Shown: positions 11,232 to 22,786, counted from the first letter of the stretch. The stretch is 64,000 nucleotides of DNA from Cantharellus purpuraceus (GCA_025174535.1 JALBUN010000007.1:248001-312000); one strand, 5' to 3'. Numbers and translations: made by a program. Notes: generated by a model from the letters alone, not told the origin.

Positions 11232-12593
11232 GCTATTTCAATATTCCCTCGTTCTCACACATACCTCCGTCGTCTTCTACACTCCTGGCACTAGCGCAGT
11301 ACCGAGTGGCTTTGTGAACTTTTATTTTCTCACTTGACCTTCATTTGAACTTGGATGGTAACTCGTGACTACACTTTGAAGCGGAGTCGTGGTTTATCTC
11401 TGATACGTGTAGTATGTATGTATGCCTTGCCTATGACCTGTAGGCAGGGGTGACATGTATTAAAGCCATGTGTCATTCACGATAATCACTGCTACGCTAT
11501 TGTGTACTTGATGAGGTGGGGTGAGTTGCACTGTTCGTGCAAGTGAAGCATGCTGGACTGGGGCTCTCGTGCCTCTCTTTACGTAAATTTCTGTACCATA
11601 CCCTGAGGACTTTACCGTACAGCTGCAGGCTCTCTCACCTACAGTCCAGTGGTGACCGCACCATGGGCGCTTACCCGACTGATGGCTTACTTAACAAGGA
11701 AAGCGTTGCCCCGAGTGACAACTCAGCTATTCTCTGGCCTGTGCACGCTCTTGTGAGCGTCTATCCACAGTATATATCAGGCATGCGCCACATCCCCTTT
11801 TCTTTACCACTCTGGCCTTTTGGTACGTACCTTTTGTGAGGTGATTTTCTATTGGAAGCTAACATTATATTTGGGTTATAGGCTTAGATCAAGTGTAGTA
11901 TCTGTTCTTTTTAGTTTAACCACTAAAATGACCGCACCGCGGTCATCATTGGTTAGCCAATTTTTGCCGCCCCGTCCCTTGACCTCTGCTTGCATGTCAA
12001 GGGTACATGATGACCTTGCTACCGCAGTGCCGGCTTGTGTTGTCGGGGGATTCTTGTTGCTTTTGACTTTTTATTTGGGTTCTGTGGACCTCTGTTATTT
12101 AAACATGGGCTGCGGTCAAGTAAAAAGATCAAATGTGATTGTGGATTGATGTGCGAGTGAGTATAGCAATTTGTCTTGTTTTGTTACTGTTTTGGTTTTT
12201 GGTTTTCTGTGTAGAGTAGGTGGCTTTGTCATGGATTAGGCTTGTTTGTGTACAGGAGGTGTTGTGTCTTTTTGCTCCAGACAGTGTCCAGGGTTTGTGG
12301 AGAGGTAGTACTTCTGTCTGGGTCCTAGTGAAAATTGTATTGTACCAAAGTATACATAGGGTATTGTATCCTAAACAAGTGACATTTTCAACTGGTTCAT
12401 GGTGTTGTTGGTTGGACTTTGAGCAAACCTATGTTTCTCTGGGACCTATATTTCTGTGATCCTGGAAGATGTAAGGGAAAGTAAAGATATATTTCCCAAG
12501 CATCTATATGGACAAAATCTATCAGGGCTTTGGAGTTGAGAACAACCTGGCCTTTGAGATTGTTATGTATGACCTTATTCAGTATGCCCAGAC
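11232..12593. other. Intergenic region, no gene recognised
   Basis: Two unrelated plus-strand frames of about 100 codons (11537-11839, 11820-12149) have no recognisable motif and no intron-supported extension. From about 12100 the sequence becomes T-rich and then meets an LTR fragment at 12594. Confidence 0.4.
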
Positions 12594-12694
12594 TGTTACA
12601 TCCTGCAACACCAAGTCCGATCTCCAGACTCCATCTCCACCTCCTTCTGCTCCATCCTGGAACTCCATTTATTGTCTGCCTTGATATGGGTTAC
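12594..12694 (-). repeat. Family-E LTR fragment (reverse)
   Basis: It starts TGTTACATCCTG, the reverse complement of the family-E LTR end seen complete at 38538-39202, and continues with degenerate copies of that LTR's CT-rich 15-bp minisatellite. It is cut at 12695 by family-A LTR sequence. Confidence 0.7.
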
Positions 12695-13259
12695 TGTTAT
12701 GACTACATTCATTAACGTCCAGATCCCTGTCTGATCCACCCAGATCCCCATGCATATGAAATCTATACTCCATTTGGAAACTGTCACATCTCCATCAGTC
12801 CATCTGATTGTCACTGTTGATCTCACTCATCCACCTCCAGTTCCGATTGATGCATTACCATCACCATAGGAACCTGGACATCTGTCCCTGTCAGACTTGG
12901 TATTATGACTATATTCATTAATGCCCAGATCCCTGTCCAATCCACTCAGATCCCCATGGACATGAAATCTATACTCCATTTGGAAACCATCATGTCTCCA
13001 TTAATCTGTCTGATTATCACAGTCAATCTTGCTCATCTGCCTCCAGTTCTGATTGATGCATCAGCATCACCATAGGAACCTGGACATCTGTCCCTGTCAG
13101 ACTTGGACATATTCACATAAGGCTGTCAGCCTCAGAGACCCATCACTGGAGTAATTATTATTAGATTTCGAATATGTATTTAAGTTGCCTGACTGGGGAC
13201 TTCATTCCCCAGTTTGAATATTGAACCACGCCTAGCTCCTAAGTCCGATCCTAACTATC
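12695..13259 (+). repeat. Two overlapping family-A LTR fragments (forward)
   Basis: TGTTATGACTACATTCATTA at 12695 begins a family-A LTR that runs about 205 bp. At about 12901 a second copy restarts with ATTATGACTATATTC and continues to 13259, where a reverse family-A LTR interrupts it. Compared with the solo copies, many CpG sites are now TG or CA. Confidence 0.75.
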
Positions 13260-13914
13260 TGTTACGCACTAGGTCTGATTGGGGGTCGGAGATTGGGTTG
13301 GAGGTTGGGTTGGAGGTTGGGTTGGAGTCAGAGTACGTCGTGGGGGTTGGAATGGACTTGGCTTCAGCTTATGTGCTGCGCCATCATGTTACGCACTAGG
13401 TCCGATTTGGGGTCGGAGATTGGATCAGAGGTTGGGTCGGAGGTTTGGTCGGAATCAGAGTATGTCGTGGGGGTTGGAACGGACTTGGCTTCAGCTTATG
13501 TGCTGCGCCCTCACTAATACTGGTGTCCGAGATTTTGGAGACGGAGTACGACTTAGAGAGTTAGGATCGGACTTAGGAGCTAGGCGTGATTTGATATTTG
13601 AACTGGGGAATGAAGTCCCCAATTGGGCAACTTAAATACATATTCGAAATCTAATAATAATTACTCTGGTGATGGGTCTCTGAGGCCGACAGCCTTACAT
13701 GAGTATGTCTGAGTCCGACGGGGACGGATGTCCGGGTTCCTTTGGTGATGCTGATGCATCAATCGGAACCGGAGACGGATGGGCGGAATCAGCAGTGACA
13801 ATTGGACAGGTAAATGGAGACGTAGCGGTTTCCAAATGGAGTATAGATTTCATATGCGCGGGGATCTGAGGGGATCGGACGGGGATCTGGGCGTTAATGA
13901 ATATAGTCATAACA
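13260..13914 (-). repeat. Family-A LTR, reverse, with duplicated first 127 bp
   Basis: TGTTACGCACTAGG occurs at 13260 and again at 13387. The first 127 bp are a duplicated LTR end; the full LTR is 13387-13914 (528 bp), ending TCATAACA. It is immediately followed by the same internal sequence (GTATCTCTCCATTTAAGG) that follows the LTR at 28249-28758, so it is the 3' LTR of a family-A chromovirus read on the minus strand. Confidence 0.8.
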
Positions 13915-14016
13915 GTATCTCTCCATTTAAGGCCGAGCCCCTGAGGCCTCATGTCCATGGATTGAATAGGTGAGACGATTGGGTGCGGTCAGAGTTATAC
14001 TGGGGGTCTGGAGACA

Positions 14017-14023
14017 TATAAAA
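14017..14023 (+). promoter_or_regulatory. TATA box of the antisense gene, copy 1
   Basis: TATAAAA lies 33 bases upstream of the ATG at 14056 and is conserved at 28860-28866 in copy 2. It sits inside the element, not in the LTR, and points towards the antisense gene. An ATG only 9 bases downstream (14032) is probably too close to be transcribed, which favours the 14056 start. Confidence 0.55.
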
Positions 14024-14055
14024 GGAGGGGCATGATTGAGGTCTTATCCTCAACG

Positions 14056-15206
14056 ATGTCAAACCCTTTGGCAAGCATGAGCGTGGCCGAGCTGGAGCAG
14101 TTGCTCTTGGCCCGACGGAAGGAAGAGGAAGAGGAGTGGAAACAGAAAGAGGAGGAGGAGGAGGAGGAACGGAGATGGAAGGAGGAGGAGGAGCAGCAAC
14201 AGAAAGAGGCAGCGAAAACAGAACGGAGAAGGAAAGAGGAGGAAGCGAAGGCTGAGAGGGCCCGCATGGTGAAGGAACTTGCGGCAGCGATGGAGGCTGC
14301 GAGACTGAAAGAAGTGGAGGAGCAGGTGCACAAGTTAGAGGCGGCCATGGAGGTAGAGGAGGAGGTGACCGGGGCAGGGGAAACCAGCCACCCAGGAAGT
14401 CCGAGTGTGCCAATATGGCCAGGGACCCCAGAAGTCGCCATCATCTCCGTTACATGGACGGAGGCGACTTGTTCGAGGATTGTCACTGCGGAGGACTCGC
14501 CGTTATGTCTGCGGGCACGGCCCTTATTTGAGTTAGAGGCAGCTGAGGAAGATGATGCGGCGGAGACGGAGAGGGCGGAGGTGGAAGCAGATCCCGATGC
14601 CAATGTGGAGCTCGATGCAACTGCGGAGCCTGAGGCAGGCATGGATGTTGGGATGGATGCGGAGCCGGATCCTACTTTGAATTCTTATGAGGAGATGGCT
14701 TGGGTAGCTGCGGTCAAGGCTTGCAAAAGAGCGGAGCTCTATGCCGCTACCACTAAGAAGAACCTCGACGTCGCAGTCTTTTCCCTGAAGGCGTACCCGA
14801 GTGCTGATACAGAGAAGCAGGAGGTGGACTGGAGGGTCATATGGTGCAAGGCGGAGAGTCGCATTTGGTGACCTGTAAGAAGGAGCTGCATGTCGCTAGG
14901 TCGGCGATCCAGCTTCGCAAGCGCGAGATGGAGAAGGCGGCAGCAGAACAGCAGGACAAGGAGGAGGACAGGGAACGCTTGGAGGCCGCAGTGAGAAGGG
15001 GTGGACCACCCAAGGCTCTGGCTCCAACGGAGCCATTTGGTGGACCCAGTGTAACTTGCGACTTATGTCGTGATGCAGGTGTGGAGTGTGTGTGGCCTAC
15101 TGGCCCAACTCGCCGACTTCGGTCCTGCGATCGTTGTCGGGGTCAGAAAGGAGGGTGTAGGATCAATGGGAAGTTCGATCCCCGGAGTCAGAGCGTCAAG
15201 CCCTGA
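14056..15206 (+). pseudogene. Antisense element gene: coiled coil + C-terminal Cys6 cluster (frameshifted)
   Basis: The frame starts MSNPLASMSVAELEQLLLAR and continues as a highly charged Glu/Arg/Lys coiled coil (residues about 20-105), an acidic middle and a helical segment. Near 14865 one base is missing relative to copy 2, ending the frame at 14871; the rest is open in another frame to 15206. The C-terminal part has Cys spacing CX2CX6CX12CX2CX6C (CDLCRDAGVEC, then CDRCRGQKGGC). This is the spacing of fungal Zn2Cys6 binuclear clusters, although those usually lie near the N-terminus of transcription factors. The gene is opposite in strand to the element's pol gene and converges on it. Function is unknown; nucleic-acid binding is an inference from the cluster. 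Confidence 0.7.
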
Positions 15207-15209
15207 CTA

Positions 15210-15593
15210 GTGGTACAAGGAGGGGCAGAGAAAGAATCAGAGGGTCATCCGACCAAAAAGAGGCGGACGGAGACAGGTGCTGTGGCAGCCAGGGGTAGCA
15301 GTGTCGGATTGGAAGGGGCGATGACTGGTGCAGGTACGGGGCACGTTTCGGCGCCCAATAGCACTGTGGGCCAGCTTATCCGGCTGGTTAACCTGCAGTC
15401 GGAGCACCTTTGGCGGATGGAGGGGTTGTTAGTAGACTTGGTGAGGACAATGAAATGGAAGGAGGTTCTGGAGGGTCGTTGGACAGCCAAGTTACATCGG
15501 TTGCGGAAATTCATGGCCCCATTGGACGAGGATTCAGACATGGGAGATGAGAAGGATTGGGTGATGAGGAGTTGGAGACGGAGCCTGAGGTAG
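15210..15593 (+). pseudogene. Downstream frame of the antisense gene (VQGGAEK segment)
   Basis: This 127-codon frame begins just after the Cys6-cluster frame. It contains HPTKKRRTE, a basic stretch like a nuclear localisation signal, and a helical NLQSEHLWRMEGLLVDLV segment. The same sequence follows the antisense gene of copy 2 (39762-40170). It could be a second exon or a separate ORF; a TGA (15204-15206) separates it from the cluster frame here. Confidence 0.55.
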
Positions 15594-15778
15594 ATAAGGG
15601 AAAGGGGAAAAGGAAATGCGATGTATAAAATAAAAATGAAAATGATTATAAATTTCGGAACGGAGAAAGAATGAGGTGGAGTGATATTCCTTCGGAGTTT
15701 TTGAGCAGGCTGGTAATTTCCCTTGACTTGTAATAAAATGGTGATGCAAAATAATAGAATTAGCATTAGTAATGGAAC

Positions 15779-15972
15779 TTAAAGATTCATAAGAGGGCCA
15801 GGTTTGTCTGGATAAGCAGAGTGAAAGTTGGAGATGGATTCGGATGCGTGATCGAGTTCGGATGCAGAGATCCATGAAGACTCTTCATCAGTGCCTTCAT
15901 ATCCAGTCCATTTGACTAAGTACTGGAGCTTGCACTTGTATCGACAGTCGATCTTCAAGTCCAGGATCTCGG
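15779..15972 (-). pseudogene. Chromodomain end of family-A pol, copy 1
   Basis: On the minus strand the frame reads EILDLKIDCRYKCKLQYLVK, then WTGY and ESSWISASEL, and stops at 15779. The YLVKWxGY...SW pattern is the chromodomain found at the C-terminus of chromoviral (Ty3/Gypsy) integrases, where it recognises modified histones. The upstream part is cut by the LTR at 15973. Confidence 0.8.
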
Positions 15973-18798
15973 TGTTTTGGAACCCGCAAAATTATGGTGT
16001 TAGGGCAAACTCTAAATCACCACAATTCCGTGAATGAACAGCTGAGAAGAATATCAAATCCTACTGCAGCACAACTCCAGAAACAATTTAACGTTTGTAC
16101 TTTGGTTACAATCCCTTGTAATGATCAATGCAGACAATACGCAGGAAGGTAATACGTTTCTTAGCAGTAGGGAATGAATAAGACTTCCAGAGTCTAGAGT
16201 TCACGGACGCTTAGGGGTCCAGATATTCCAAAAAGAGGGGAATGCACTTAGAGGCTAGAGGAAGTAGGTGGATGAATCCAACTGTCCAACCAGTGACACT
16301 CTGAAGCGGGTAACAGCGATGTGTGAAGTAGTCTAGCAACTGCTTCACATGAGTTCAAGCTTCTAATGCTCTGCAAAGGCAGTACACACTAGTAACTTAA
16401 ACAAAGAGCACTAATGGCAGGACTATCAACAGACAATCTCACCCTGTAGATTCGTAGTCACTGTATGGGAACCACCTTTTCCCTATCAAATTCCATTTAT
16501 GCAGCACCAATGTGCTATTCTTTGCTTTTCCATTCCTAAATATCAGCATATATTTGATGCTTGTACCTGGAAAGGACTTATTCAAATATTCTCTATTTTT
16601 CCATATTTTTCGGGAATATTCCATGCAGAACTCAGCTCAGAATCATTTATTTCTGCTGTGCTACAGTTGTGGACCCATAGGCGCCCACAAACCTTCGCAC
16701 AGCTGGCTCTCCCCTTTTGGACCAGGCATTTGGCCTGAATTCAAGCTCAGATGTCTCTGATCAATAAATATTCTGTAACTTAACAACCACAGCCTCTCAG
16801 GGCACTATTTTCCGTGCAGATCATCACATGACATGTGGCTATCCATGGCTGTCCAAACCAGTGCAGAAAACAGGGTGGACACCCTTCTTTTTGCCTGATC
16901 AGTGCCTAGTTCAGGGATCAGATCAGCTGATGGGTGATCAAATCAGGTGATTGCCTTGGAATATTCTACCCCTTTCCATAACATTCTAGCTGTTTCCCTC
17001 TATTATTAGATAGAACTTTCCAGAACCATTATTCAGCTCCTGATCAGTGTTAGTGCTGTGATCAGATCCTGTGATTGGCTTGGAATATTCTACCCCTTTC
17101 TTCCACCTTCCACAACCTTCCAGTATTTTCCATCTATTAATAGGTAGAATATTCCAGAAGCATTAGTCAGCCCCTGTAAATACAATATATAAGGAGGCCA
17201 TTCTGCCTCTGAAAGAAGAACATATCATCATATTCTACCCATCTTCTGCACACCAGTGTGACTAGAGTGACATACAGTGTCATCCTCTATCTCAGTAACT
17301 GTTGATTACCAGTTCAAGGATCTTTTACAGTTGTGTAACTGTACTTGATTGCACTCGAAGTAGTGATATTCCTGCTTTGGGCGTGAGTGTATCTGCCTCA
17401 CGTGACTACGAATCTACAGGGTGAGATTGTCTGTCGATAGTCCTGCCATTAGTGCTCTTGTTTAAGTAACTAGTGTGTACTGCCTTTGCAGAGCATTAGA
17501 AGCTTGAACTCATGTGAAGCAGTTGCTAGACTACTTCACACATCGCTGTTACCCACTTCTGAGTGCCACTGGTTGGACGGTTGGATTCATCCACCTACTT
17601 CCTTTAGCCTCTAAGTGCATTCCCCTCTTTTTGGAATATCTGGACCCCTAAGCGTCCGTGAACTCTAGACTCTGGAAGTCTTATTCATTTCTTGTTGCTA
17701 AGAAACGTATTACCTTTCTGCGTATAGTCTGCATTGACCAATACAAAGGATTGTAACCAAAGTACAAACATTAAATCGTTTCTGGAGTTGTGCTGCAGCA
17801 GGGTTTGATATTCTTCTCAGCTGTTCATTCACGGAATTGTAGTGATTTAGAGTTTGCCCTAACACCATAATTTTGCGGGTTCCAAAACAGTCACGCGAGG
17901 TAGATACTACACTCACGCCCAAAGCAGGACAATCACTACTTCGAGTGCAATCGAATACAGTTACACAACTGTAAGCGACCCTTGAACTGGACAATCAACA
18001 GTTACTGAGATATAGAGGATGACACTGTATGTCACTCTAGTCACACTGATGTGCAAATGATGGGGTAGAAAATGGTTATTTATTCAGAGGCAGAATGGGC
18101 TCCTTTTATATTGTATTTACAGGAGCTGACTAATACTACTGGAAACTTCTACCTATTAATAGATGGAAACTACTGGAAGCTAGTGGAATATGTGAGAAGG
18201 GGGTGGAAGTTTCCTAGCCAATGAGCTGCTTGGATTTGCTCTGACTCATGGATGGAGTCATAGTATGAGTAATCACAGGAGTCATGGTATGAGTCATGGC
18301 AGGAGTCATTGCATGAGTCACCATTACTCAAATAACTCAGTCAATACTTCGTTTCCTGGGCTGATCAGCACAGCTATGGGTAGGCACAGCTTCTATTGAA
18401 CTCTCCACTGAAAATGGAGTCAGGAGGTGCGGTGGTTGTGAAGATATTGAGCATATACTGGCAGTGGTGACCAGATTGAGTCGGAGATTGAAATGAGTCA
18501 TGTGATCGAAAATGAGTCAGTTGTCCAGGTGACTCCGGCTGACCTTGGGGCTGCTGACATCTGCAAAGGTTTGTGGGTCCATGTGGGTCCAAAACTTTGC
18601 CCAGCAGAACAATAAGTTTGTAGACTCATTTCTGCATGGAAAATTCCCAAAAAAATATGAAAAAATAGAGAATATTTGAATGGCCCTGAATCAAGAGAAA
18701 GCAGCACATATATGCTGATATTTTAAGGCCATGAAGCGAAATTGTACAGTTTTGGGACTTTAAACAAGATCTTTTAAGGGAAAACCAGTTCCCATACA
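15973..18798 (-). repeat. Family-C LTR (reverse), interrupted by another family-C LTR
   Basis: It starts TGTTTTGGAACCCGC at 15973 and ends GTTCCCATACA at 18798. After removal of the nested copy (16462-17889) and one TSD it is about 1.39 kb, and its two halves join cleanly at GTCAC. No TSD flanks the outer copy (CTCGG on the left, ATTTG on the right), so one side has been rearranged or it was part of a longer element. Confidence 0.75.
16462..17889 (+). repeat. Solo family-C LTR with GTCAC duplication
   Basis: This 1,428-bp unit starts TGTATGGGAACC and ends GGTTCCAAAACA. Its ends form an imperfect TG...CA inverted repeat. It is flanked by GTCAC at 16457-16461 and 17890-17894. A TATA-like ATATATAAGGAGG lies near 17190 in LTR-sense orientation. 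It inserted into a reverse copy of its own family, producing the long inverted repeat visible across 15973-17889. Confidence 0.85.
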
Positions 18799-19594
18799 AT
18801 TTGTTGTGGATGCTGACTGAAGTCCTCATGTGACTCAGGGTCAATTTACCTTCAGAGCCATAGAGAGATGGTATTGGTGGATGTTTCTATTGTTCTTTTA
18901 TATGACTCACCTGTTTCATCTTTTAATTCATTCATACACAACTTACTCATCCTTGTTCTATTTTTGGTTCTTTTATTACTCATCACCCCCTATTCTTACA
19001 AAGATTACCCCTATCTGTCACTTCATTTCTCCATGATTTCCCCATTAGTAGTTCAACTTCACATGCTTGATCAGCTGGCTTGATCAGCATTTCTTGCATC
19101 ATATTGCATCATTTGCTCCTCATATTGTGTCATTGTGCCCTGGGGATTTGTATATAAAAGGGTGCTAGTTTTCACCTTTGGGATCAATCAACAAGTTTTC
19201 AGCCAACGCTCTAAAGTCAAAGTCCATGCTACAAGTCTACACTCTACACTCTACATCACAATCCATCAGCTCTACACTGAGGTAAAACACCTTGGTTCAA
19301 TGATCAGATTTCCCTCTGCCACCCAGAGGTCACATCTCCTGAAACCAGCTTTCACGTACCTCCCAACCAGGCTCCCCATTGTCATCCAGTCACAGAGCAC
19401 GATCAGCCATCTGGACCGACCTTTTGCTCCCATCCTCATCCAATCACAGAGCACTATTACACTTTCCTGTTACTCAGTGCTACCTATCCCTTGACCTGAT
19501 TCTTTGGCATGCTGAACAACTGCGTTACACACCATCTGTTTGCTAGGACCATTGCATGCAGGCTTATAGGATCTATTCCATAAGCGAACCAACA
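18799..19594 (+). repeat. Family-B LTR, 3' portion (forward)
   Basis: TTGTGGATGCTGACTGAAGT begins the match to the family-B LTRs at 34583-36477 and 43303-44728 (reverse there). The match runs to GAACCAACA at 19594. A TATA box (TATATAAAAGGG) is present near 19150. The first part of the LTR is missing. Confidence 0.75.
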
Positions 19595-20318
19595 CTGTCC
19601 AACCAGTGGCACTCTGAAGTGGGTAACAGCAATGTGTGAAGTAGTCTAGCAACTGCTTCACACAAGTTCAAGTTTCTAATGCTCTGCAAAGGCAATACAC
19701 ACAAGTAACTTAAACAAGAGCACTAATGGCAGGACTATTGACAGACAATCTCACCCTGTAGATTTGTAGTCATGTGAGGCAGATACTACACTCATGCCCA
19801 AAGCAGGAATATCACTACTTTGAGTGCAATCAAGTACAGTTACACAACTGTGAAAGATCCTTGAACTGGTAGTTACTGAGATAGAGGATGACACTGTATG
19901 TCACTCTAGTCACACTGGTGTGCAGAAGATGGTAGAAGTAGTGGAATATATTGTTACTTCAGAGGCAAAATGGCCTCCTTATATATTGTATTTACAGGGG
20001 CTGACTAATGCTTCTGGAATATTCTACCTATTAATAGATGTAAACTACTGGAAGGTAGTGGAAGGTGGAAGAAAGGGGTGGAATATTCCAAGCCAATCAC
20101 AGGTTCTGATCACTGGACTAACACTGATCAGGAGCTGAATAATGGTTCTGGAAAGTTCTATCTAATAATAGAAGGAAACAGCTAGAATGTTATGGAAAGG
20201 GGTAGAATATTCCAAGCCAGTCACCTGATCTGATCATCAATCACCTGCTCTGATCCCTGAACTAGGCACTGATCAGACAAAAAGGAGGGCATCCACCCTG
20301 TTTTCTGCACTGGTTTGC
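19595..20318 (-). repeat. Family-C LTR fragment (reverse)
   Basis: TGTCCAACCAGTGGCACTCT matches the family-C LTR from its interior onwards and ends at CTGCACTGGTTTGC, where a family-E LTR begins. The first part of the family-C LTR is absent. Confidence 0.7.
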
Positions 20319-20702
20319 TGTTAAGGGCTGGAAATGCTCAGGGGGTCAAAGGGAATAACCTGAGTTTGGCTGCTAGTGGTGAAAGGGAGGCAACTTTACT
20401 GTTCCAGTTCAACCGGAGACAGAGTGGGGACAATAACTATTGAGTCAGATTGAGTGGACTTGGCTTCAACTTGTGTGTTGTGCACCCTCAGATTGTCAGT
20501 CCAATATTTTGGAGTTCGGGGTATGGAGTTGGATCAAGGATCCAGAGTTTGACTTGTCAAGGAGGTACTTATCAAGAAGCTAGCAACCAAGAAGTTGATG
20601 GGGCAAATCTTAGTTGATATATGAACTACTGTAATAGACAGAGAGTAGCCCATATAAGTATGTGGAGAATTGAATGCTGAAACTAAAGTGATAAGACAAT
20701 AA
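20319..20702 (+). repeat. Family-E LTR, 5' portion (forward)
   Basis: It begins TGTTAAGGGCTG and follows the complete family-E LTR at 38538 through ACTTTACTGTTCCAGTTCAA to GATAAGACAATAAG. It then breaks into family-A sequence before the minisatellite part. Confidence 0.75.
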
Positions 20703-21230
20703 GATGGTTGGACTCGGACATACTCATGTAAGGCTGTCAGCCTCAGAGACCCATCACCAGAGTAATTATTATTAGATTTCAAATATGTATCTAAGTTGCC
20801 TGACTGGGGACTTCATTCCCCAGTTCAAATATCAAATCATGCCTAGTTCCTAAGTCTGATCCTAACTCTCTAAGTCATACTCCATCTCCAAAATCTTGGA
20901 CACCGGTATTAGTGAGGGTGCAGCACATAAGCTGAAGCCAAGTCTGTTCTGACCCCCATGATATAACTGACTCCTTCTCCGACTCTGACCAAACCTCCGA
21001 CCCAACCTCCGACCCCCAATTGGACCTAGTGCATAACAATGGGTGTCCAGGTTCCTATGGTGATACTGATGCATCAATGGAACTGGAGATGGGTGGGCAG
21101 AAATGGTGGTGATGATCAGACAGACCAATGGTGATGTGACAATTCCCAAATGGAGTACAGATCTCATACACATGGGGATCTGGGTGGATTGGATGGAGAT
21201 CTGGGCATTAATAAATATAATCATGATATC
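20703..21230. repeat. Two family-A LTR pieces in opposite orientations
   Basis: A forward 3' part (20703-21038, ending CATAACA) abuts a reverse 5' part (21039 to about 21230). Both are strongly CpG-depleted compared with the solo copy at 34767. Confidence 0.7.
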
Positions 21231-21818
21231 CTGAATGTAAACAGTGATTGGATATATGGATGGATGTTCATGTGGATGACAGTAACATGACTGCATCTTG
21301 TAAGATGTTTGGATGCAGTCTGGAACTATTGAGTTTGAGATGTATATTGATATGATCTGATGGTATGGAGCCTAAGTTGAGTGATCAGTGGGTGTGTTGT
21401 TTAAACATTTCACAACTCTGGCAACACCTGTGGTACCTAGTTGGGGCTCTGGCTGTGCCTGTGGAACCTGGGGGCCATCAGTGGCATTTTTTGGGCTTGC
21501 ATCATTAGGCTTGGACATGGGGATTGGCACAGGATCTGGTAAAGAGGGGGCTCCAACAGTGGTAAGAGTGCAAGTTCACTTCCAGGTGATGATCTGGTGC
21601 TATGGAGTCTTTGATCAGTTGTTGGCTGCTTTGAAGGGCCACTGGATGGCTTTGATGGTGAAGAGGCCTCAGGTGCAGTGACTGAAGAAGCTTTGGGAAT
21701 GGCTGTTTGATTATGCCCAAATGTAGCCATACAACAATAAGATCCTGCAAAAATGAAGCAGCTCGATGTTGTTCAAGACTATCAAGTGCAGATGTAAGAA
21801 ACACTTATTCCATCCCAG
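21231..21818. other. Unassigned sequence between LTR debris and a hydrolase gene
   Basis: GC-moderate sequence with overlapping frames of about 97-99 codons on both strands (21388-21804). I recognise no domain. The lack of CpG suggests old repeat sequence. The transition to host-like sequence lies around 21800. Confidence 0.3.
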
Positions 21819-22786
21819 ATGCATCCCTTCCCATCATCAAAGTGGCTGTTTTCTTCTTTGGGTTCGAACCTCGAGGCGGTTCTTTCTGTTATGGTCGTCA
21901 TTCCTGACTTGACACCATATCCCGAAGGTCCGTACATATGTAGAGTTTGGAGATTTATCTCACCCATCTCATTCAGGACGCATACATTCACAAATTCATG
22001 ATGCACGTCTTGTGTTGCGATACGTCAAGGATCACGCTGCGCGATATGGTGGTGACCCTACGCAGATTTACTTTGCGGGCCATGGTCTTGGTGGGTTGAT
22101 TTCTTTGCCCATACAGTAGGCAGTGCAGAGAGTCGGGGTGACTACTTAGAGATTACAGCGGTGTTGACGTTGCAGATGTTCACCACATCCCTAACGGTGT
22201 CGCGAACCTCAAGGTATACGCTGGAGAGATTGCTGTGCCTAAGATCAAAGGCCTGATATTGCGAGTTATCGTCTCTTTAGCATCGTTGTCCCAAAGCCGA
22301 ACCTGACTTGATAACCAACGATCAGGTTTGCTCCTATAAGTGACGTAGATGCTCATATTCTGCACGAGGGCAACCGTGGCATTCATCACCTCAGCATTGT
22401 AAGATGGGTGTGTGGACTTGGTGAAGTGGCTAGCTATTTTCAGTCCATGCGTGTCATCCGCAGTCTCACGCTGCGTATCGTATTAACTAGTTCAATTCAC
22501 GACACAGCCGGCGCATCTGTTTTACGCCTCTAGAAGTATTCTGGACGCAGACAAGCTACCTTCCAAAGTCCTCTTTTTGCACGGGTGAGTTTAGCACAAT
22601 CGCGAGATTGAATATTGCTCCAAAGTTGTTAGTTTCTAATTTATTTACTCGTTTAGCGGTTTGGACGAAACCGTGTCTCATGAGCAGTCGGAATCGATGA
22701 AAGAGTTCTTTCACGGGATTGGTGTCCGAAATGCAAAAGCGCGAATATTCTCCGTTGGCCATTGGGGGATTGTTACTTGTGAGTGA
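21819..22786 (+). pseudogene. Alpha/beta-hydrolase (carboxylesterase-like), decayed
   Basis: Recognisable pieces lie in order on the plus strand. VMVVIPDLTPYPEG (about 21882-21931) is followed by a GT-AG gap. Then come HDARLVLRYVKDHAARYGGD and IYFAGHGLGG, then VANLKVYAGEIAVPKIKGL (near 22200-22255). The next piece is PAHLFYASRSILDADKLPSK with VLFLHGG across a GTGAGT intron, and last SVGHWGI before a TGA at 22784. This order fits alpha/beta hydrolases of the esterase/isoprenylcysteine-methylesterase type, including the late Asp (GLDETVS) and His (GHWG). The nucleophile elbow, expected GHSLGG, reads GHGLGG, so the catalytic Ser is absent. The middle exons do not join in frame and the N-terminus is missing next to repeats. 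I therefore call it a pseudogene. Confidence 0.65.

Larger units (their letters stand above)
13387..15972 (-). mobile_element. Family-A chromovirus copy 1, 3' remnant
   Basis: On the minus strand the order is the end of pol (chromodomain, 15972-15779), then an antisense gene (plus strand, 14056-15593), then the 3' LTR (13914-13387). The rest of pol, gag and the 5' LTR are missing beyond the family-C LTR at 15973. This copy keeps many CpG sites that are mutated in copy 2, so it is the better guide to the ancestral sequence of the antisense gene. Confidence 0.8.
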
